Translations under genes and position numbers: made by a program
The notes under the pieces: generated by a model
Databases searched by the model: none
Told to the model about the DNA's origin: nothing
The model's input: the letters and a program-made list of their open reading frames with translations, nothing else
Origin: Procambarus clarkii
Lineage: Eukaryota; Arthropoda; Malacostraca; Decapoda; Cambaridae
Assembly: GCF_040958095.1 (NCBI RefSeq)
Contig: NC_091158.1
Coordinates: forward strand, 36,762,246 to 36,826,245
Direction of reading: 5' to 3'
Length of the DNA stretch: 64,000 nt
Shown: positions 53,248 to 64,000 of the stretch, piece by piece
How positions within the stretch are numbered: position 1 is the stretch's first letter
Layout: each line of letters opens with the position of its first letter

Positions 53248-53706
53248 CTAGTATTGTTTATCTGCAGTCATAGGTCTCCTCAGGCTTGATACTGGGCCTG
53301 AGAGTAATTTACCTCCTGCAGAGTTAAACATGGTTATGCCCTGATATTTAGTAGGGCTACCAATAAATCGATGGCAATAGTCTGTCCCTACAAGGAGATC
53401 GAAGTCGTTGAGGTGATCAGACTTAATATTATCTGCCAATTTTATTCCTCTATTTCTCAGGAATTTGGCTGTTGCTATTTGGCATTTGATTTGCCCAAAT
53501 TTACCTGCAGCTGCTTGATAATAGCTTTCCAGGTCAGCATAATCAACTTGAGATTGTTGTGACAAATCTTCACATTTCTTGATCTGTCTTGTTAAGTGGC
53601 CTGTAAGACCTGCAAGGGTTCTTTTCATTCTCCCTGCATTATCCATACTGGCTAGTTGGTGAAGCCTTCGTGGACTTGTACTTGGGTCGCTCATAATACT
53701 GAACAA
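53248..53706 (-). pseudogene. BEL/Pao gag-protease-like remnant
   Basis: Minus-strand remnant whose N-terminal part resembles BEL/Pao gag (KRTLAGLTGHLTRQI) and whose C-terminal part resembles the conserved stretch after the protease (FDLLVGTDYCHRF ... GKLLSGPVSS). It supports the family call for the surrounding LTR fossil. No reverse transcriptase or integrase region is recognisable, so the element is broken. Confidence 0.65.
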
Positions 53707-54683
53707 GCACTGATGGTAGCCTAGGGTAAAATTTCTGCACTCACTAGGCTGTAACCCTACCTCTACTAGAGGTTAGCACTTAAAATTAATACACATTATA
53801 CATATACAATCATACACACTAATGATTTGATTGATAAACTAGTGTCATGGAAGTACCTTTAGGTTAGCTCTTCTATATCGCCCTAGGATGGTATAGACGC
53901 TAATTAATCACTCAAAGGTGTAATGATCATAAGTAAATTATTATATATACACAACTCAACTCGAGTTGATAAAATTTACACCCAAAATAGGGTCTGCACC
54001 ATTCATTAATGGTGCTAGGTTGTTCAATATAGAACAACTAGACTATGGTAATGGGACTAGGATGAACAATAAATAGTTCAACTAGTCAATGGTAATATCC
54101 TACCCTGTTGTGGGTTGGCAATTAGTAAATATTATATTGTGAACACTAGTGCAATATATATTAAATAATTCTCTATTTTGGAGAAATAATATACACAATT
54201 TTTGATAATAGCCTCTTAATTAGCCTCTATAAGACTTCTAATATTATCAAGAAGTATTAAATATTATTAGTGACCTCGCGAAATAAAGTCCACAAAATTC
54301 GTAGATAATCTCTAGCGAAATTTATCACCACGAAATCCGTGAACAATCTCGCGAAGACACAGTCACTAATTTGGCATGCTTTAATATTAGTGCTGTCATC
54401 TCACAGAATAACACGCCACCAAATATCTGTGGGTGTGCATGAAACCGCTGATAAGGCTGAACTGAACTGAGTGGGGCTCGTGAACTCGCACCAGGCAATG
54501 CCGCCGTCTTTGACTGCTGGTTTTGTATAAATCACACTGCACTAGTATATTTAATGAATCCACTGGTTAACTGGTTCATCCGATACTAAGATGACCAAAT
54601 AATCTGTCATCTGACTCGCAGATGACCAATAATGTGGGTTCATAGGACCAATAATCTGTCATCCGGTTCGAAGGACCAAATAA

Positions 54684-55704
54684 TGTGGGAACCGACCTGT
54701 GAGATTTATATTTATTTAATTTATATGAATTTATATTTACGTTAATTTATATACTTTGATAGCAATTTGTATGATGATAAGTGGACTGTATCTCTGCAAT
54801 AATCTCACAAATCAATCCTCTACACATTAGGGGGGGTTTATATTGAATTTATATATATGCAGCCAATCAAACTACAGTATTAACTACACATTGTTAAAAA
54901 ATTGAAGAGGTTCCTTATCTTATTGTACAGCAAGCCTTAGTCCACCAGATATAACAAGGATGTAGACACCAAATTATCCTATTTTGAGGCAGTTTCCAAC
55001 ATCCAGTAACTGATGTACAAAGTCTTGCTTCCTCGTCTTGAACTGTCAAAAGGGCGCTCGCTGTAAAGCCAGAATCCTAATATATGACAGCTATATCAGA
55101 GAAAACACTGTACAAGCAACCATAAAGACCTAGGCTTAATTACCTTGTTTGAGTCGATCATTTGTGATCTAACCGGAATACCCAATATCAACTAACATTA
55201 ATGGCCACAAATGATAGATAAATGGGTTTCGGCAGAACACTTAACTTGTATTTGTTGATAGCGTGTTGATGATGGTACACCTTTGGTTTCCATAACACTT
55301 CGTCCAAGTAAAATTAACAGGAGCCGAATTGCTCCCATGCCTCTGGTCTAAGTACAATAACAATGGCTGACCACTCCCTCACAACTGACGCTACTGGCCT
55401 ACATTGTCCAGATGACAGTAAGTGATAGAAGGGTCACATTTACTCTATTTTAATTCTGATAATTAAGGTAATTTATATGAGATGTTTTTATGATGGTAAA
55501 GTCCAAAGACTAATGTATTTAAGAATAATTCCCACCATAATAGGTGGTGAATTTATAATAGTATGTGGTAATGATATCCCATTTTCTATAGACGGAAATT
55601 CCACTACAAGTTTCATTTTCTATGGGTTAACTTGTTTATACAACACAGCAGCAATATTATCTGCCTGCATGTAATATTATTAAATGGTGTCGGATTTTTC
55701 GACA
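54684..55704 (-). mobile_element. Right (5') LTR of the BEL/Pao fossil: intact empty site for the mtDNA insertion
   Basis: Uninterrupted 1,021-bp LTR. At about 54727-54740 it reads through the exact point (tatatgaattta / tatttacgttaa) where the left LTR is split by NUMT2. Homologous to 51619-52588. The short frame MRCFYDGKVQRLMYLRIIPT occurs in both LTRs (52361, 55477) and is not a gene. Confidence 0.8.
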
Positions 55705-55796
55705 GATCGAGAAAATTCGTGTTAGAATTAATAATCTTACTTTTTCGGTCATATTTAATATTATATGTCTACAGGAAAGACTGCTACCAAAATATA

Positions 55797-55799
<3 letters not shown>
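55705..55799 (+). mobile_element. PLE terminal segment, right flank of the BEL/Pao insertion
   Basis: Begins with gatcg (target duplication) and continues agaaaattcgtgttagaatt to a (TA)n tract, the other half of the PLE terminal sequence interrupted at 29317. Confidence 0.7.
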
Positions 55800-58679
<2,880 letters not shown>

Positions 58680-58686
<7 letters not shown>

Positions 58687-59885
58687 ATTAAATATGACCG
58701 AAAAAGTAAGATTAATAATTCTAACACGAATTTTCTCAATCTTTCGTACATTATGCTTCACTGTTGGAGGTAAATCAAAAATCACTTCTCCAAAATTCAT
58801 TTTTATTTCTAGTCTGACGCGACACGGGCGCGTTTCGTAAAACTTATTACATTTTCAAAGACTTCACAAATACACAACTGATTAGAACTTGCGTTTCCCT
58901 GATTTTATATCTACATTTGAGTGAGGTGGGAAGGGTGATGTGGCATTACATTTGAGTGAGGTGGGAAGGATGATGTGGCATTAGAGGATATTAATAGGGT
59001 ATTAAAAGTATCAACACAAGACAGAACACGAAACAATGGATATTGAATAGAAGTGTTTGTAGAAAGCCTATTGGTCCATATTTCTTGATGCTTCTATATT
59101 GGAGCGGAGTCTTGAGGTGGGTAGAATATAGTTGTGCAATAATTGGCTGTTGATTGATGGTGTTGACTTCTTGATGTGTAGTGCCTCGCAAACGTCAAGC
59201 CGCCTGCTATCGCTGTATCTATCGATGATTTCTGTGTTGTTTACTAGGATTTCTCTGGCGATGGTTTGGTTATGGGAAGAGATCTCTTCCCATAACCAAA
59301 CCATCGCCAGAGAAATCCTAGTAAACAACACAGAAATCATCGATAGATACAGCGATAGCAGGCGGCTTGACGTTTGCGAGGCACTACACATCAAGAAGTC
59401 AACACCATCAATCAACAGCCAATTATTGCACAACTATATTCTACCCACCTCAAGACTCCGCTCCAATATAGAAGCATCAAGAAATATGGACCAATAGGCT
59501 TTCTACAAACACTTCTATTCAATATCCATTGTTTCGTGTTCTGTCTTGTGTTGATACTTTTAATACCCTATTAATATCCTCTAATGCCACATCATCCTTC
59601 CCACCTCACTCAAATGTAATGCCACATCACCCTTCCCACCTCACTCAAATGTAGATATAAAATCAGGGAAACGCAAGTTCTAATCAGTTGTGTATTTGTG
59701 AAGTCTTTGAAAATGTAATAAGTTTTACGAAACGCGCCCGTGTCGCGTCAGACTAGAAATAAAAATGAATTTTGGAGAAGTGATTTTTGATTTACCTCCA
59801 ACAGTGAAGCATAATGTACGAAAGATTGAGAAAATTCGTGTTAGAATTATTAATCTTACTTTTTCGGTCATATTTAATAAAATAT
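58680..59885. repeat. Apparently perfect 1.2-kb palindrome of two PLE 3' ends
   Basis: Axis between 59282 and 59283 (gggaagagat/ctcttccc region), arms of 603 bp. I see no mismatch between the arms. Each arm holds the last ~70 codons of a PLE-A-type nuclease (to EASRNMDQ-stop), its 3' region and the hammerhead-like motif. Beyond 58680 and 59885 the flanks differ. Frames crossing the axis (59068-59433 minus and 59132-59497 plus) are identical by symmetry and are not genes. Confidence 0.85.
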
Positions 59886-61900
<2,015 letters not shown>

Positions 61901-62076
61901 CGTATTCAAATAGCTTTGGCTATCACCTCATTTTGTCCGGTCGTGATGGTCAAGTGGATTAAGGCGTCTTGTACATACCAGTTGCGTTGCTTCTGGGAGT
62001 ATGGGTTCGAGTCACTTCTGGGGTGTGAGTTTTCAGTTGCATATTGTCCTGGGGACCATTCAGGCTTGTTCGCATT
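61901..62076 (+). repeat. Inverted terminal monomer of repeat B
   Basis: At 61901 the repeat turns over: ttcaaatagctttggctatc begins a plus-strand copy (A-box-like TGGTCAAGTGG at 61948, B-box-like near 62005) that runs to the (TA)n tract at 62077. The array thus ends in an inverted half-unit. Confidence 0.75.
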
Positions 62077-62190
<114 letters not shown>

Positions 62191-62815
62191 TATGACCGAA
62201 AAAGTAAGAATAATAATTCTAACACGAATTTTCTCAATGTTTCTTATATTTTTTCACTGCTGATGGTAACTGAAATATCAATTCTCCAAAATTCATTTTT
62301 ATTACTAGTCTGACGCGACACTTGAGCGCGTTTCATAAAACTTGTTACATTTTCAAAGTCTTTAGTTTACACACACACAACTATAACTGAACAGAGTTTA
62401 AACATCTTCGATTTTATACCTGCATTTGGGTGAGGTGATATGTTACAACAGTTTTGGATGAGGTGAAAACAAACTTTCAACACAAGACAGAACACGAAAC
62501 AATGGGTATAATATTTTGTAAGTTAAAGGTGAGAATGGAAGTAACTGCAAAAGGCCTATTGACCCATATTTCTTGATGCTTCTATATTGGTGCGGAGTCT
62601 TGAAGTGGGTAGAATATAGTTGTGCATTAATTGGCTGTTGATTGCTGGTGTCGACTTCTTAATGTGTAGTGCCTCACAGATATCTAGCCGTTTGCTGTTG
62701 CTGTATCTATCGATGGTTTCCGTGTTTTTTGTTAAGACTTCTCTGGTGATGGTCTGGTTGTGGGAAGAGGCTATATGTTCCTTAATAGAGCCCTGTTGCT
62801 TATGCATAAGCAAAA
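62191..62815 (-). mobile_element. PLE-B-type 3' fragment (minus strand)
   Basis: Minus-strand order: nuclease C-terminus (HKQQGSIKEHIASSHNQTITREVL to EASRNMGQ-stop, 62556-62813), 3' region, terminal segment with the GAAAC-type module near 62305-62365, then (TA)n. It is broken off at the nuclease HKQQGS motif at 62815, where it abuts an inverted scrap of PLE terminal sequence (62816-62880). Confidence 0.8.
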
Positions 62816-62893
62816 CAATATAAGAAACATTGAGAAAATTCGTGTTAGAATTATTAATCTTACTTTTTCGGTCATATATAATATATATATATA

Positions 62894-63883
62894 ATCATAC
62901 ACAGTAGTGATTTGAGTGATAAACCAGTGTCACTGGAAGTACCTTTAGGTTAGCTTCTCAATTATCACCCTAGGATGGTATAGACACTAATTAATCACTC
63001 AAAATGTGCAATGATTATAAGTAAATTATTATATATATAAGCACAACTCAACTTGAGCTGTTATTAATTACAACCAAAATAGGGTCAGTACCATTAATTA
63101 ATGGTGCTAGGTTGTTCAATGTAGTACAGCTAGACAATGGTAATAAATGGGACTCGGATGAACAATAAATAGTTCAACTATTCAATGATAATAGGGGGGG
63201 ATATGTTATCAATAAACACTAGTCAATGTATATCCTACCCTGTTGTGGGTTGGCAAGTAGTAAATATTGTATTGAGAAGACTAATGCAATATATTAAATA
63301 GTTCTCGATTTAAGATAAATAATATACACAATTGTTAATGATAGCCACTAGTATTATCTTGAAATATTAAATCTTATTAGTAACCTCGCGGAATAAACAC
63401 CACAAAACTCGTAAATAATCTTGCAAGGGAGCAACCACAAATTTGGCTGGTTTTAAAATAAGCGCTGTCACTTCACGGAATAACACTCCACGAAATTGGT
63501 GGGTGATATACCCATGAAGCCGCTGTAAGACTGTTTGGGGGCTCGTGAGCAGATGGCGGGGCACTGCCACCGATCTTTGACTGGCAATGCATTGTTATTG
63601 TATAAATCGCACTAGTACCAGTGTATTTAATGAATCCACAGGTTAACTCTAGTTTATCCAGTACAAAGATGACCAAATAATCTGTCATCCGGTTCGAAGG
63701 TGACCATATACTGTGGGAACCGACCTGTGAGATTTACATTTTTTTTAATTTATATGAATATATATAGAATTAATATATACGTTAATTTATATATTTCGAT
63801 AGCAATTTGCTTGATGTTTAGCGGACTGTATTTCTGCAATATTCTCACAAATCAATTTCTTGCACATTAGGGGGTTTTTATAT

Positions 63884-63886
<3 letters not shown>
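62894..63886 (-). mobile_element. Second BEL/Pao fossil fragment
   Basis: Matches the leader region of the first fossil (62894-63711 against about 53800-54683, including the primer-binding-like ggttcgaagg) and the outer ~175 bases of its LTR (63712-63886), ending at a (TA)n tract. It is more diverged from the first copy than that element's two LTRs are from each other, so it is an older or separate insertion. Broken. Confidence 0.7.

Positions 63887-63951
<65 letters not shown>
63887..63951. repeat. (TA)n microsatellite
   Basis: TA tract truncating the BEL/Pao LTR fragment. Confidence 0.85.
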
Positions 63952-63956
<5 letters not shown>

Positions 63957-64000
63957 AAAATCCACAGAGAAATATGAAATGAGGTGAACGTTTCGGCTTT
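63952..64000 (-). mobile_element. Probable end of another PLE, cut by the window edge
   Basis: On the minus strand it reads gccgaaacgttcacctcatt, the CGAAACGTT-type module seen near PLE termini. Only 49 bases are available. Confidence 0.35.

Noticed and set aside
59068-59497. Two identical 121-codon frames on opposite strands
   Set aside because: They are mirror images created by the palindrome axis at 59282; only their C-terminal halves are PLE-derived.

Overview
The window is nuclear DNA of a decapod crustacean, most likely a northern freshwater crayfish (Cambaridae/Astacidae type). It is made almost wholly of repeats, retroelements and nuclear copies of mitochondrial DNA (NUMTs). I see no ordinary nuclear protein-coding gene. 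The decapod call rests on TTAGG-type telomeric pentamers inside interspersed elements, Penelope-like retroelements, tRNA-derived repeats, and a mitochondrial gene order in which the whole block from trnF/nad5 to rrnS is inverted relative to the arthropod ground pattern. As I recall, freshwater crayfish carry that inversion. The exact species cannot be read from the sequence.

Layout. 1-10104: tandem array of a ~255-bp tRNA-derived repeat (satellite A) with three copies of a second tRNA-derived SINE. 10105-19556: an inserted block holding a 5'-inverted Penelope-like element (PLE-A), its terminal region, a (TA)n tract, a stub of a BEL/Pao LTR, and a partial NUMT (NUMT1: 3' cox1 to the start of rrnL). 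The block is flanked by 387-bp direct repeats of satellite. 19556-25740: satellite A again, interrupted at one monomer position by an AT-rich piece plus a 3.1-kb G-rich minisatellite. 25745-28033: array of [TTAGG-bearing MITE-(TA)n] units. 28034-29317: second PLE 3' part and terminal repeats. 29318-55704: a BEL/Pao LTR retroelement fossil whose left LTR is split by an essentially complete mitochondrial genome (NUMT2, about 29368-51618). NUMT2 in turn carries a second-family PLE (PLE2, in atp6), two SINEs (in nad4L and nad4) and a TTAA-flanked piggyBac-like MITE (at the nad5 end). 55800-58680: another [MITE-(TA)n] array. 58680-59885: a palindrome of two PLE 3' ends that appears perfect. 60046-62076: tandem repeat B, a relative of satellite A. 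62190-64000: PLE, BEL/Pao and (TA)n fragments.

How it fits together. The layers give a relative history. A PLE terminal region was hit by a BEL/Pao element (5-bp duplication gatcg). A linearised mtDNA molecule, opened inside cox1, then entered the BEL left LTR; the right LTR of the same element keeps the empty site. Part of this locus was copied into satellite A as NUMT1. Later PLE2, the SINEs and the TTAA MITE landed in NUMT2. NUMT1 lacks PLE2, so the copy was probably made before PLE2 arrived. Read with the invertebrate mitochondrial code, many NUMT genes are still open or carry a single lesion, so the transfer is evolutionarily young.

All boundaries, identities and tRNA folds were read by eye, so edges may be off by a few bases, more for control-region and element boundaries.
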